Origin: Hanleya hanleyi
Taxonomy: Eukaryota > Mollusca > Polyplacophora > Lepidopleurida > Hanleyidae
Assembly: GCA_036873755.1 (NCBI GenBank)
Contig: JAVTVY010018967.1
Location: 1 to 64,000 of the forward strand
Length of the DNA stretch: 64,000 nt
Direction of reading: 5' to 3'
Below the pieces are notes generated by a model. That model did no database searches. It was given only the letters and a program-made list of their open reading frames with translations, and was not told where the DNA came from. Numbering within the stretch: the stretch's first letter is position 1; the number at the start of each line of letters is the position of its first letter. Positions 33,905-45,158 of this stretch are shown piece after piece. The translations under genes were made by a program, and so were the position numbers.

Positions 33905-34210
33905 ATGAACTCCAGTACAGTTGTTTCATGTACCGGAGCTCAATTACATAGAGAGGCTCATAATGTATTCCTGTTCACCAGCACAAATGTCAACAATGGC
34001 GTGTACGGTCATAGTGGTGTGTGCGGGTTATACGATATCGATGAACTTTGCACCAGTGAGCATGAATACATTATGACGCCTCTCTGTGTAATTGAGTCCC
34101 GGTACATGAAACAAGTGAGTGGAGTTTTATATGGTGAGAAGCACAAAGTTATTTCAAGCGGGATATATTATGGATACCACGGAGAAATGGTACATGTAGT
34201 CATTGTGTAG
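33905..34210 (+). CDS. 101-codon open frame, uncertain
   Basis: This frame has an ATG, an in-frame stop 21 bases upstream and a stop at 34210. It reads NVFLFTSTNVNNGVYGHSGV, then SEHEYIMTPLCVIESRYM and HKVISSGIYYGYHGEMVHVV. FTST followed about 25 residues later by EHEYIMTP loosely recalls the STS and E-x-E/hydrophobic-Pro blocks of arginine ADP-ribosyltransferases. The protein is far shorter than that family and lacks the N-terminal Arg block. Frames of this length also arise by chance in this window. I treat it as unassigned. Confidence 0.25.
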   Translation: MNSSTVVSCTGAQLHREAHNVFLFTSTNVNNGVYGHSGVCGLYDIDELCTSEHEYIMTPLCVIESRYMKQVSGVLYGEKHKVISSGIYYGYHGEMVHVVIV

Positions 34211-34365
34211 AGTTCAGTTTGCTATACACGTTACAAAAAAAAGAAAATTTATGCAGAGTTTACTATTGATTATTGACAAACTTCGAAGTAGACGACTAAT
34301 TAAAATGGACAGACTTTAGTACGCATATTCACTATCATCTTCATAACGTCAAAGTTTCTTTTTGA

Positions 34366-34436
34366 GCGAAAGGCGAACCCTTGACCTTCTTGCATAGCAG
34401 TACGCGTTCTACCACTACCAGACATGTACCATTTGC
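34366..34436 (-). tRNA. tRNA-like relic (pseudogene or SINE head)
   Basis: On minus, GGTAGTGGTAGAACGC resembles a D-arm/box A and AAGGGTTCGCCTTTCG resembles a T-arm/box B, about 26 nt apart as in tRNAs. Acceptor, anticodon and T stems do not pair properly, so it is not a working tRNA. No second copy marks it clearly as a SINE. Confidence 0.4.
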
Positions 34437-34574
34437 AAACCACATCCTTTTCATACAACAAAATGACAATCGGTGCTCTGATTGGGTTGCCAATGTGTGA
34501 CAACTGGTGCCTGTACAATTGACGGTCAATGGAAGACAATATTTTGAGATAAGATATTGAGAACAATAACTTCA

Positions 34575-35218
34575 AGATATAATTATTCCATTATTGCTGA
34601 AGGAGAATTTGGGGTACGGGCATTTTATATATGTGTACTGAAATCCCAATTAGAGTATACTAGGTATATCAAATAAAGTTCCACTGTACAAAATGTCATG
34701 GAATTTGTATTATTGTAGGCATATCACCAGAGAATGTTTAAGTAAGACAGTCCATCAGCCCCAATAAAGGGCAAATAGACAAGGACTGACAGTGCAGACG
34801 TCAGCAGTTAAGTGCTAGCCTAGCATCAATCTTTTGCGTCCTCGTGGTTTCAATCGGGATAATGGAAGATCCGGTAACAAACTGCACGCACCGCCAAATT
34901 CTATAGGTGCTCCAGACAAGGAACTAGATTTTCCCACTCCTGTAAATTCAACCGATGATATTTGAAAGACCACGGTCTCTGTTAGAACTGTCTGCTGTAG
35001 GTATTTAGGTTATATACACTTTGACAATACCACGTTAAACGGTATCTCTAATATATCCATAAACTACGAAATATGGCGCTTGTTTCCTGAACACACACAT
35101 AAATAGTTTCCCGAGATAATTAAGTCCGTGCTCCAAATTCTCCTTCAGGAGTATCCTGGCGTTAATATTCTTCAACGAACCACAACATGAAGGCATATAT
35201 TGAGTCCCATGTAAAACA
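34575..35218. other. No recognisable gene or repeat
   Basis: Nothing I can assign. An 80-codon minus frame at 35035-35277 overlaps the R5 end and matches nothing known to me. Confidence 0.35.
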
Positions 35219-35525
35219 CTACGAAGTAGGGCAGTCATTAGGACTCCGACGCGAACTGAACTCTTTGAAATCCCCACCCCCAGTTAAAATCCTGCCTATA
35301 TTAAGATGGGCACTGCCCAAGTCGGACTCACCATTGATTTTCAGCAAAAATCAGCTCAGAACTTGTTGGCAAGAGTCCCCTAAAGCACCTTCATGCCAAA
35401 AATCAAGGTTCTAATGTCAACGGTTCTCCTGATTTTGCCGACGAAAGGATTCGGATGGACTGACTGACTGACTGACTCACTGACTCATTACCGGACAATT
35501 TGCAATCTGTAGCCTACTTCGTAGG
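35219..35525 (-). mobile_element. R5 element, second copy
   Basis: It is the reverse complement of 28219-28525 with moderate divergence: CTACGAAGTAGG at one end, a (GACT)n run at 35459-35480, and GTAGCCTACTTCGTAGG at the other end. Same length as the first copy. A LINE tail follows within about 12 bases. Confidence 0.75.
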
Positions 35526-35536
35526 AAAAAAATACT

Positions 35537-35598
35537 TTATATTGCTGCACGCGACATTAAACTTTAATTTTCTCTCTCTCCACTCTCTCTCTCTCTCC
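35537..35598 (+). mobile_element. LINE 3' tail fragment
   Basis: ATTGCTGCACGCGACATTAA and ACTTTAATTT run into (TC)n. Only the last part of the LINE 3' end is present. Confidence 0.65.
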
Positions 35599-35599
35599 T

Positions 35600-36260
35600 A
35601 CTTCATTCTACGAATATCAAGCGCCATTTTTGTCTTATTGTAATGATTCTTGAATAGTGTTAATTTTCGATAGAGGAGCCAGATTAGACAATCAAGTTAA
35701 TGGGACTATTGAAATATAATACTCAATCATATTTGGCCAAGGTATTACATCTCCGTACCCTAACATTAGCTTATATTTTAATTCTGCCCAAGCAAGGTCT
35801 TGAATTCGGAATACTCATGTATCCAAATCTCCTTCTACAGGGAATGGTTTTTTGTAACATTCTTCAATTAGTTCCATTCCTCGCTGATCATTTTGAACGG
35901 AAGCTGGAAATTTTTAGGTGGAAAACCCCTAAATAAGTCTACCCGAAAAAGGACCATTTTCAAAATATCTGATATCTTTACAAAGGAAAATTTTATATAA
36001 ATTTTGTATCTCTGTGAGAATATAAGAAATAACATTGATTTCAGTGAGATTTTAGTTTTCAGTCAAAAATGTTCACCCAGCATACAATCTTATAAAATAT
36101 AATATATAACATGGTGAACATTCAATTTCTTTGCTTATATTTTTATCGTAATATATTACAGAACCGCAGGGCGTACAGACGCGATTGATATCTCATCGGA
36201 GAGCTCTAGCAAATTAGAGTTTAATGAGGTTATTCTTTGTTGAACAAGGGCACCAAACGC
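35600..36260. other. No recognisable gene or repeat
   Basis: AT-rich. A 78-codon plus frame at 35700-35936 matches nothing known to me. Confidence 0.35.
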
Positions 36261-36263
36261 CAT

Positions 36264-36329
36264 TTGGGAGCTTGGGAGAGAGACAGAGAATTAAGGTTTA
36301 ATGTCTAATTTTAATTTGGGAGCTTGGGA
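36264..36329 (-). repeat. 52-bp tandem duplication containing the target site and a LINE tail end
   Basis: TTGGGAGCTTGGGA occurs at 36264-36277 and again at 36316-36329. Each is followed by the same GAGAGACAGAGAATTAAGG and GTTTAATGTC. After the first, the LINE text breaks off and TAATTTTAA leads into the second. It looks like an aborted insertion followed by a complete one at the same site. Confidence 0.85.
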
Positions 36330-36858
36330 GAGAGACAGAGAATTAAGGTTTAATGTCGCATTCAGCAATAATTCAGCTACATAGCGACGACCAAACAAAA
36401 TTCTAAGTAATCAATTCAAAAACTCGGTAAACTAATGCGTTAAAACATGTACAAACATTAAAATTTGTACAACAAGCCAATCTCTCTCAAATAATTTAAA
36501 ATACAATCCTCTTTCACTCTGCTAAAAAGATCTTCCAGCGTAGCTGCTCGATAAAAAGTATCTCTTACAATCTTAAAATCTATGCAGTCTATGAGAATAT
36601 GTTTCACCGTGAGATCTTCATGGCAAGGTGTACACCTTGGAATCGGCTCCTGTTTCAGTAAATATTCATGAGTTAATCGTGTGTGACCGATCCTACATCG
36701 TCTGATCATGGCCTGGTCGAAACGCTTATGACTGTTCAGATGAGTATAGCCAACCGTTTTTTTGAACTCGTAAAGTTTGTTATTTTCCATAGTATCCCAT
36801 AAAGATTGAAACAGCTTTCTGACGTAAGCGCAGATAGATGGTCTGATATCGCTGTATG
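36330..36858 (-). mobile_element. LINE fragment C, 5'-truncated, with 14-bp target-site duplication
   Basis: Flanked by TTGGGAGCTTGGGA (36316-36329 and 36859-36872). On minus it carries the ORF2 C-terminus, a stop, then a 3' region with CGTCGCTATGTAGCTGAATT, GCGACATTAAACCTTAATTC and a GA-rich tail. It is the best-kept C-terminal copy in the window and is in single-copy DNA. Confidence 0.88.
36458..36858 (-). pseudogene. LINE ORF2 C-terminal fragment with zinc-knuckle-like motif
   Basis: On minus the frame reads RPSICAYVRKLFQSLW, then THLNSHKRFDQAMIRRCRIG, HTRLTHEYLL, PIPRCTPCHEDLTVKHILID, CIDFKIVRDTFYRAATLEDL and ends YLREIGLLYKF. The RIGHTRLTH and C..C....T..HIL..C blocks are the usual region after RNase H in I/Nimb/Jockey-like LINE ORF2 proteins. 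The first codons before RPSICAYV, including the apparent ATG at 36883, lie outside the target-site duplication and are host DNA. Endonuclease, RT and RNase H are lost. Confidence 0.8.
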
Positions 36859-36872
36859 TTGGGAGCTTGGGA

Positions 36873-37964
36873 TGCAGTTTCATTACAAAAGCCTATATTT
36901 TACTGAACATGTGTTCATGTTTTCATGTTGTATCAGTACTGTGAATATGGCCGACAAACCGGTGGACACATAAACGCTATTCGTTGATATCCGTTTGTAG
37001 AACTGCAATGTCACATATACCTGTGTGCAGTTTTGGATGAACTTGTCCGGGATGGGGAGTGAAAGGTTGTTTTCTAATTTTCCGTAACTGTGGGTCATAA
37101 TATAACCCTCCTCTAAGCTTAATTTTAATTCGCCTTAATGGGTTTCTCCAAGAAGCCATACTGCCACCGTTGTCATTCGATTTCCTCCATTCAGGTCATT
37201 GAAGTACTCAAGTAAGGATACAGCAGGATGATCACCTGGGACGTAAGAAGAGAGGAATCGAATGTAATAAAATAAATTGAACAAGGAAATTCAGATACTA
37301 GGAGGCTCCCTGATCAGGGAGAAGAGAATTTCCGTCTTAGGTGATACAAGCGAAAAAAACGTCATCCAGATTAAACTTGACCCATTTATCAGATTCACAC
37401 GTTAGGAATCACGCCCATAACGAAGAGAATGCGATCGTTAAGTCAGTATATCCGCTTTCTCATCAGAATATATTCGCGAATATGATAATATCGACAAATC
37501 GAAGAATTCCACCAAGAAATTAAGAAATTACTGGCATTCAAATCACACATCAATGATTTCACCCGCAATCTAATCAGATCTAATTTGGATGTATTCTGTA
37601 TGTATTATAGATAGCTGAATAAAGCTCCTCTCAAATGTCCAACTTATGAACGATGGGGAAATGCGAATACTCAACCCCTCTCACCTTTAAAATATTAACA
37701 TTCCGTTTCAGTTTAACACTTTTGGGTTCAGGTTCCAGCGGACATAACCCACTCCCACATTCTGGAACCAGTTTTTCTAAACTATCTCAGACATCTTTCA
37801 ATGACAACATATTTTCTTACACAAGTGCGGACATGGATATATGTCCACCTTCACTGAATTTGAAAGGAAACTACAGAAACAGGACTATACCCCCAAGCGC
37901 CTTCACTCGAAGTTTCTCAAATTTGGCGATACAATCGCATGCTGATAGCAAAACACGAGCGTGG
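36873..37964. other. No assignable gene
   Basis: Minus frames at 36977-37159 and plus frame 37653-38003 look open but match no family I know. The right end of the latter reads into R1. Confidence 0.35.
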
Positions 37965-38370
37965 CGTGCAAAATCTATGGCGTTGCGTTTCGTATGTGTC
38001 TAATTCCGCATAACCCGGGGCTAGGGGCCATATGAACCCATGTACTTTAAGATACTCATGGTGCTCACCTGAACAGTCACAATCAAAGCGAGACTGAGAT
38101 AAATCATTCTCTAGATGATGACTGTACAACGAATATCATATGGATTAAGAATACTAATTAGCGATACGGATTTGAAATATTTGGAATATCATGATGCCTT
38201 CCCGGCATCATTGAAAACTGTTGACCGCTTCTCTTTTGCAGGAAACTAGCCTATGGTTATATATAATTTGGTGCTAATGCTGTTATATGGAAAATGGAAT
38301 AGGTTTTTGGAATATGAACGCGAATAGTCTTTAATGGACGACGGCTGAATGATGACGCTTGTAATTACAG
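37965..38370 (+). repeat. R1 repeat
   Basis: It carries GCGTGGCGTGCAAAATCTAT, AACCCGGGGCTAGGGGCC, GCGATACGGATTTGAAATAT, TTTTGCAGGAAACTAGCC and a 3' GTCTTTAATGGACGACGG. It is one of the fuller R1 copies. Confidence 0.75.
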
Positions 38371-39609
38371 GTATACTCATTACATGTTCCTGCCTCACAG
38401 TCGGCATTAAATGCCTCTTTTGACTTTTTGTCTCAAGTCACTTTCCTCCGGTGCCTCCCCTTCCCACCACAAGACATCGCGTTGAAGTTTCTCTCTTACA
38501 GACCCAAGATAATTTCTGTCTCTAATAGGCGGAAATTTATCTTTTGAGGATTTTTTTCTTCATTTACTTTACCTCCACTGGCCTGACGAATTGTCATGTC
38601 ATTTCGACTAAAACTGTGACTGCACGTAGAAAAACCCCACAAACAAACACGGACGGTTTCCTAAATTATAGCGAGACTCGAGTAAAGTCGGAGCATGCGT
38701 ACTGCAGATGGTAAGCGTTCGTGATAGATTTATTAGCTTGAGAAATTCAGAATTTCCACTGTCCTATTTCTTATTTTGCTAATGTTATACATTTGTACAT
38801 GTAGAACCAGAATATAATTGATGGATAATTATTGCTAGACTACTGAAACGTTAATAATGTTTGATAAAGTTCAGCAATCTGCATACAAGGTCTGTCGATA
38901 GCAACATACTGAATACCAATTCTCATTTTGTAGACATTTTCACAATTAATATCTTCCTACATTACATTAAGATTTTTACACGAGCCTCTCCCCTCTCCTC
39001 CCAGTCAGTCAAGCCCCCTCATCCGTTTCTCCGAGTCACCTGAAGCATTCAGACCAGCAAAGGCTTTTATCATTCTAATCTATAATATGTAGAAATGTAA
39101 ACTATATATTCGCAAATTGTACTGAAGGAGAACATATTGTCTAAAATTAGATGCGGTCATTTGATGAGGGAAAATCCGTAGACTACAGTGGGGCAGGGCT
39201 GTTTTAGACGTGATAACATATTTTATACTCAAACGATTTCAGTTGAATCGTAATTTGCGAACATTTATATACACTTATGTTTACGTCATCTTTGGATCCC
39301 AATGGGCATAAAATGGCATTTTCGGCCTTTGTACAATAAAAGCGTATCTGAGATACAACACATATAACGAATCGTTAGATTCTTGGTATGTGCTTTAGAA
39401 TAGGTTAACCAGAAGACTATACTGTAGAGTCATGGGGCTCTGTCAGTATGTCGGCACATCTTCCCACTTCCATTATATGTGTTGTAATTTGATAGCATTT
39501 TCCGCCTTTGTCCTTCTCATAGCTATCTCATAGCTATCTTCGTGAAATTTCAGGGCATTTCGCCGAAAACCAAATCCGGCACCAACTGGCGTAAGGTGTG
39601 CTTATTGGG
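38371..39609. other. No recognisable gene or repeat
   Basis: Unassigned spacer sequence with short pyrimidine-rich runs. Confidence 0.35.
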
Positions 39610-39800
39610 TTATATGTTATCCTCATTCTCTCTTGTAGGAAACAAGCCTATGTTTATGTATACTATGACTGTCTTTTTGAATTTGGTGCTAATACTGTTA
39701 TATGGAATATGGAATAGGTCTTTGGATTATGGACGCGGATATTCTCTAATGGACGACGGCTGAATTATGGATGACGGATTAGACGCTTGTAATCCTCATT
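39610..39800 (+). repeat. R1 repeat, 3' end only
   Basis: TTGTAGGAAACAAGCCTATG, TATACTATGACTGTC, GGTCTTTGGATTATGGACG and CTAATGGACGACGGCTGAAT mark the R1 3' end. Confidence 0.7.
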
Positions 39801-39953
39801 GACCGCCAATACACTCAGGATGAAGTTCTATGACATTTAACCACGGTGTACGGTGGACACAAGCAAACAAACATAGACGGTTTGATAAATTATAGTTTGA
39901 TTGTAAAACTGCGTCTTATAAAGCGCAGTTGTCGTGACTTCGTGTGAGTGTCG

Positions 39954-40190
39954 ATTATACGACAAGAGAGACGAATACAATTTGACATTTAAAATAACCC
40001 TTTCATGGATAGTAATATTCCTACAGGACCTGCATATGGAGTACAAATATCTCGCCTTTTGGGCGCTTGTCAAAACCTTGATGATTTCAATCAATGTCAC
40101 AAGGTATTGCTACAAAAACTTGTAAAGCAAGGTTATAAACTTAATTCCTTCATTCCAAGTTTCTTAAATTCGGTGATATATATATCATCT
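39954..40190 (+). pseudogene. Retroelement RT C-terminal relic, frameshifted
   Basis: LYDKRDEYNLTF appears in one frame (about 39958-39993). The following block continues in another: MDSNIPTGPAYGVQISRLLG, then ACQNLDDFNQCHKVLLQKLV and KQGYKLNSF (40005-40170). This Y-DKRD-x-F/Y-N ... SNIP..PAYGV.IS ... KL.KQGY series is one I know from the C-terminal part of widespread invertebrate reverse-transcriptase polyproteins. I cannot name the clade. One frameshift makes it a pseudogene. It leads directly into R1 text at 40235. Confidence 0.6.
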
Positions 40191-40342
40191 GTTGATTGCA
40201 AACTATAATCATAGAGTTGAAGATCTTTCGCGCAATATATTATTGTAATTTGTATCTAATTCCGCTTAATCCGTGGCTAGGGACCGTATAAACAGTATGT
40301 GAAATACATCTCCGTAGTGTTTATTTGAACATCCGCAATCAA

Positions 40343-40439
40343 AGCGTGACTGAGATACTTATCTAGCCGATTATAGCGTGACTGAGATACTTATCTAGCC
40401 GATTATAGCGTGACTGAGATACTTATCTGGCATATTAAT
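40343..40439 (+). repeat. 32-bp minisatellite, copy B
   Basis: Same three units as at 109-205, with no difference seen. Confidence 0.9.
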
Positions 40440-40688
40440 ATGTCCATTAGAACGTTCTATTTTTTTAGTCACACCAATATCGTGACATCACTTTTTGCAT
40501 ACGACACGGCAATGTTCTCTTTACAAACAGTGAATTGTGATACTGATTTGATGAACAGAATATCAACTGATCTTCTCGGCAGCATTGAAAACTGTTGTCC
40601 TCTTCTATCTATCAGGTAACTCCAATTTACTGTTTATCTTTCGGTTATGTTAATTTAGGTAGTAATATTAATAACGATAACAAAATAC

Positions 40689-41226
40689 GGGCGGAGCCTG
40701 CAAGATCTATGGCGTTTCGTAACTTGTGTCTGATTCCGCTTAATCCGGGGATAGGGGCCGTATGAAGCCATGTACTTCAAGATCCTCATGGTGCTCATAT
40801 GATCACCACAATCAAAGCGTGAATGAGACGACTTTACAATGAATATCATATGTATTAAAAATACCTATCAGCGATACGGATTTGATATTTTTGGAATATC
40901 ATGATGTCTTGCAGGCATCTTTGAAAACTGTTGACCGCTTCTCTCTTGCAGGAAACTAGCCTGCGTTTAGTATACTATGATTGTTTTTTTGAATTTGGAG
41001 CTAATGCTGTTGTATGGAATAGGTCTTTGGATCATGAACGCGGATATTCTTTAATGGACGACGGATGAATTGTGAATGACGGACCAGACGCTTGTAATCT
41101 GTATACTATGAGTGTCCGTTTGAATTTGTTGCTAATGCCGTTATATGGAATAGGTCTTTGGATTATGGACGCGGATATTCTTTAATGGACGGCGGCTGAA
41201 TTATGATTGACGGACCAGATGCTTGT
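40689..41226 (+). repeat. R1 repeat with duplicated 3' end, copy B
   Basis: Partner of 455-992, with a single base difference seen (GCGGATATT here, GCGCATATT in copy A). Confidence 0.75.
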
Positions 41227-43407
41227 AATTTCGACTTTCCAGTGAATGACAGATCTGATGCATTTATTCGTGTTGGGGCACAGCTGTGACTAGAATTTGT
41301 AACTTGTGACCAAATGTAACGTATATATTGTTTGAATGCTGCTGTGAAGAGGAACACAGAGTAAGAATATCAGGATAATATTTCAGTCCACGAAATCGGG
41401 CATAATTAGAGAAAGAACAGGTTCGTATGATAGGTTAATTATTGCAGGTGACTCTCGAGAAGTCTAAATTATAATAGAGTACTATCTATCAGAGCCCATA
41501 CCAACAAGATGGATTTTCTGAGATTGAGCTTTGCGTTCTAACGAGGTGACCTTCGGGAAGCTGATAAATATGCAATATATCCAGACGAGACTGTATTATA
41601 CGTATCATAATTTTTCAAAATTATCTCTGACACCCAATACCCTCGGACTCCAATACAAATGAAGGATTATATGGAGCCTCAAGATATCCGGAGTTCTTAC
41701 CTTGCATCCAGTCAATCCTTTTAGCTATGGCGTTTTCTGTTTTCGGAATAAATTTCTTAACGGTGTGCAAAAACTTGAATGCATCGCAATCTAAAGCGAT
41801 TTAAATACTCATTGTTCATGTTCGTATGTCAGGAACGTGTGGATCAAAGGCTCCATGACTGACCTGTTATGTTCGAGAATGCGAGAGTTCATATACCATG
41901 CATTGTTGTGGTATTGCTTGGGATTTCGGAATTATCCAAATATAGGAAAGTACTCAACCAGACAGACACGCGGACACGACGATGTAGGTATCAGAAGTAA
42001 TTTACGCGTAACTCACCGGATCGATTGTCGATTGATATATTGAGCCACGTTTCTGTAAAGTCAAAACAGTGACATGGTCATTTAGCAGGCGGCAAATGTT
42101 GCGTTCTTCCGGCACCAAAACCCATCATCGCGCAAACAGAACAAATTTGTCTTTTTAGCCCGGAAAGTGGTCGTTGTAGAAGGAAATCAATCTTTCTCAG
42201 ACCGACATAATTTGCCTCTTCTAGACTGAGGGAGAACAAAATATTTCATATTCGTGTTGACGAAGAAATAATGACTACAGGTCCATTGAGGTCGATCGCA
42301 TCTCTTGAGGAATGAGACGAGCACAAATATGTTCTTGGCGGAGGCATCATCCGCCAGCAATAAATAATACCTGGCTTGCTCCTTTCGGAAATATGACAAA
42401 CTTGGAAGTGTTTGGTCTCCTGACCAGACAAAGAACGTTATATTACGTTTGGGTTCTCAGCAGCATCAATAATATGTCTTCACCGGTTGAGTAATACTTT
42501 CGATAACACTTTAAAACGAGAGATCCTGAAGGATCTTGGCGCCCACCATCGTCCGATAATTGTAAGCTAATGACAAGAGGATCTTTTTATCCATTGTTAC
42601 TAAGAACAAGCGATTGATTTGTAAGTTCGTTTGCAGAATTTCGAATTTGAGCGAAAAAAAGATCGAAAAAGGGACACTGGAAAACACCAAGATATCATCT
42701 TTCTAAGTTTCAGGAGTTTTTCAAGATTTCTAGAAACTGTACTTGATGTCGGTTGTTATAGTACAAGTGAAATGAGCAAAGTTAGTCTGAAAGTGAATGT
42801 CCGGAGGATCCTTTGTCTTCGTTTTGTAGTCTTTTTTTTGCACGTGTCATCGTTGGGTACTGGAAGTGAAGGCAAATCTATTTGACACTTTGGCATGAAC
42901 TATGAAACATACTTAAGATTTTATAATTAGGAACGAATGCTAATTCTGTTCTGTTTACTGGGCTAGTTTGAGATATCTCTTTTAAGATACCATGCTCGAA
43001 AATAGTAAGATGGTACAATACTTAATACTGAAGGGATCAGGCCCGCGCAGTAATGTTGAAACTTCGAAAGTGCCTGAATCCTGATTATCTCCCTTGGATC
43101 GAAACATGCAGTAGTCTACAGTTGTCGAGTTGTGGAGATTAGTCACAAGAGTGGCGTCCCTTCATGTAGCCGACCCGCCGGCAGACGAAAGGGTGGAGCA
43201 GTTCACTTGCTACTGCATGGACTAAAGAAAACTGATTTAATATTTGAAGAAATACATTTTAATTCCGAATTATTTGAACTCGATATGGAAGGTGAAGGTA
43301 TGGATATTCTCTATAGTCAATATATAAAATATGCCCCACTGTTTGATCCGCCGACTCTTGTGATGCAACGTCACAACTCGAGAATACCGTATTAATTTGA
43401 AGCGTAA

Positions 43408-45067
43408 CTTGGATTTTCCATCGGACCAAAAAAGGTATCTTGCACTACTAGGCTTCCTGTGGGACCTGTGTACCAAATCTCGGAAAGATCCATGAAATAT
43501 TTCCTGAGAATTCACGATAACAATGTTTCAAAGGGAACTTCGCGATGGCCGCCTTGTGGCCATATCAGATTTTCGATTCGGACCGAAAAAGGTGTCTTGC
43601 ACAACTAGACCATAAGGGGAACCTGTGTACCAATTTGAGACAGATCCATGCAGTACTTCCTGAGAAATCACGATAACAATGTTGCATGGGAAAATCCAAG
43701 ATGGCCGCCTGTTGGCCATATTGGATTTTCTAACCGGACCAGAAAAGTTATCTTGCACAACTAGACGACAAGGAGAATCTGTGTACCAAATTTAACAAAG
43801 ATCCATGCAGTAGTTCCTGAGAAATGACGATAAAGTTTCATGGGGAAATCCAAGATGGCTGCATGGTGGCCATACTGGATTTTCAAATCGGACCAGGAAA
43901 GGTATCTTGCACAACTAGACCCCAAGGGGAACCAGTGTATCAAATTTTAGAAAGATCCATGCAGTACTTCCTGAGAAATGACAATAAAGTTTCATGGGGA
44001 AATCCAATATGGCTGCCTGGTGGCCATATTGGATTTTCGAATCGGACACACTAGACGCCAAGGGGAACCTGTGTACCAAATTTGAGAAAGATTCATGCAG
44101 TAGTTCCTGAGAAATCGCGATAACAAAGTTTCACGGGAAATCGAAGATGGCTGCCTTGTGGCCATTTTGGATGTTCGATTCGGACCGAAAAAGGTATCTT
44201 GCACAACTAGACCCTAAGGGGAACCTGTGTACCAAATTTGAGAAAGATCCATGTTGTACTTCCTGAGAAATGACGATAACAAAGTTTCATGGGGAAATCC
44301 AAGATGGCTGCCTGGTGGCCATATTGGATTTTTGAATCAGACCAGAAAAGGTATCTTGCACAACTAGACCCCAAGGGGAACCTGTGTACCTAATTTGAGA
44401 ACGATCCATGGAGTAGTTCCTGAGAAATGGCGATAACAATGTTTCATGGAGAAATCCAAGATGGCTGCCTGGTGGCCATATTGGATTTTCGAATCGAACC
44501 AGAAAAGGTATCCTGCACAACTAGACCCCAAGGGGAACCTGTGTACCAAATTTGAGAAAGATCCATGCAGTAGTTCCTGAGAAATCGCGATAACAAGGTT
44601 TCATGGGAAATCCAAGATGGCTGCCTGGTGGCCATATTGGATTTTCGAATCGGACCAGAAAAGGTATCTTGCACAACTAGACCCCAAGGGGAACCTGTGT
44701 ACCAAATTTGAGAAAGATCCATGCAGTAGTTCCTGAGAAATCGCGATAACAAGGTTTCATGGGGAAATCCAAGATGGCTGCCTGGTGGCCATATTGTATT
44801 TTCGAATCGGACCAGAAAAGCTATCTTGCACAACTAGACCCCAAGGGGAACCTGTGTACCAATTTTGAGAAAGATCCATGCAGCAGTTCCTGAGAAATCG
44901 CGATAACAAGTTTTCATGGGGAAATCCAAGATGGCTGCCTGGTGGCCATACTGGATTTTTGAATCGGACAAAAAAGGGTATCTTGCACAACTAGATCCTA
45001 AGGGGAACCTGTGTACCAAATTTGAGAAACATCCATGAAGTAGTTCCTGAGAAATCGCGATAACAAG
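43408..45067 (+). repeat. 157-bp tandem array, about 11 units (element 1, copy B)
   Basis: Same unit as in copy A. One unit is 156 bp long (a G missing near 44607), which lets a minus frame run through two units for 129 codons. This is a by-product of the repeat, not a gene. Confidence 0.97.
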
Positions 45068-45132
45068 AATTGTTTACGGACAGACTGACTGACGGACGGA
45101 TGGACGGACGACGAACGAAAAGCGAGTTGAAC

Positions 45133-45158
45133 AGCCCACCATCTGGTGATGGTGGGCT
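45133..45158 (+). other. Terminal hairpin of element 1 (copy B)
   Basis: AGCCCACCAT/ATGGTGGGCT with loop CTGGTG, identical to 4901-4926. Confidence 0.85.

Larger units (their letters stand above)
42514..45158 (+). mobile_element. HINE/pearl-like element 1 (copy B)
   Basis: Partner of 2281-4926 with the same left end, 800-bp internal part, about 11 units (43408-45067), microsatellite and perfect terminal hairpin (45133-45158). One unit (about 44600-44760) differs from copy A at seven positions, while everything to its left is almost identical. Confidence 0.75.

Noticed and set aside
34366..34436. Functional tRNA gene.
   Set aside because: Box A- and box B-like words are present, but acceptor, anticodon and T stems do not pair. 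Kept only as a tRNA-like relic.
36859..36883. ATG at 36883 as the start of the 141-codon LINE frame.
   Set aside because: The target-site duplication ends the LINE at 36858, so the first codons are host DNA read through by chance.
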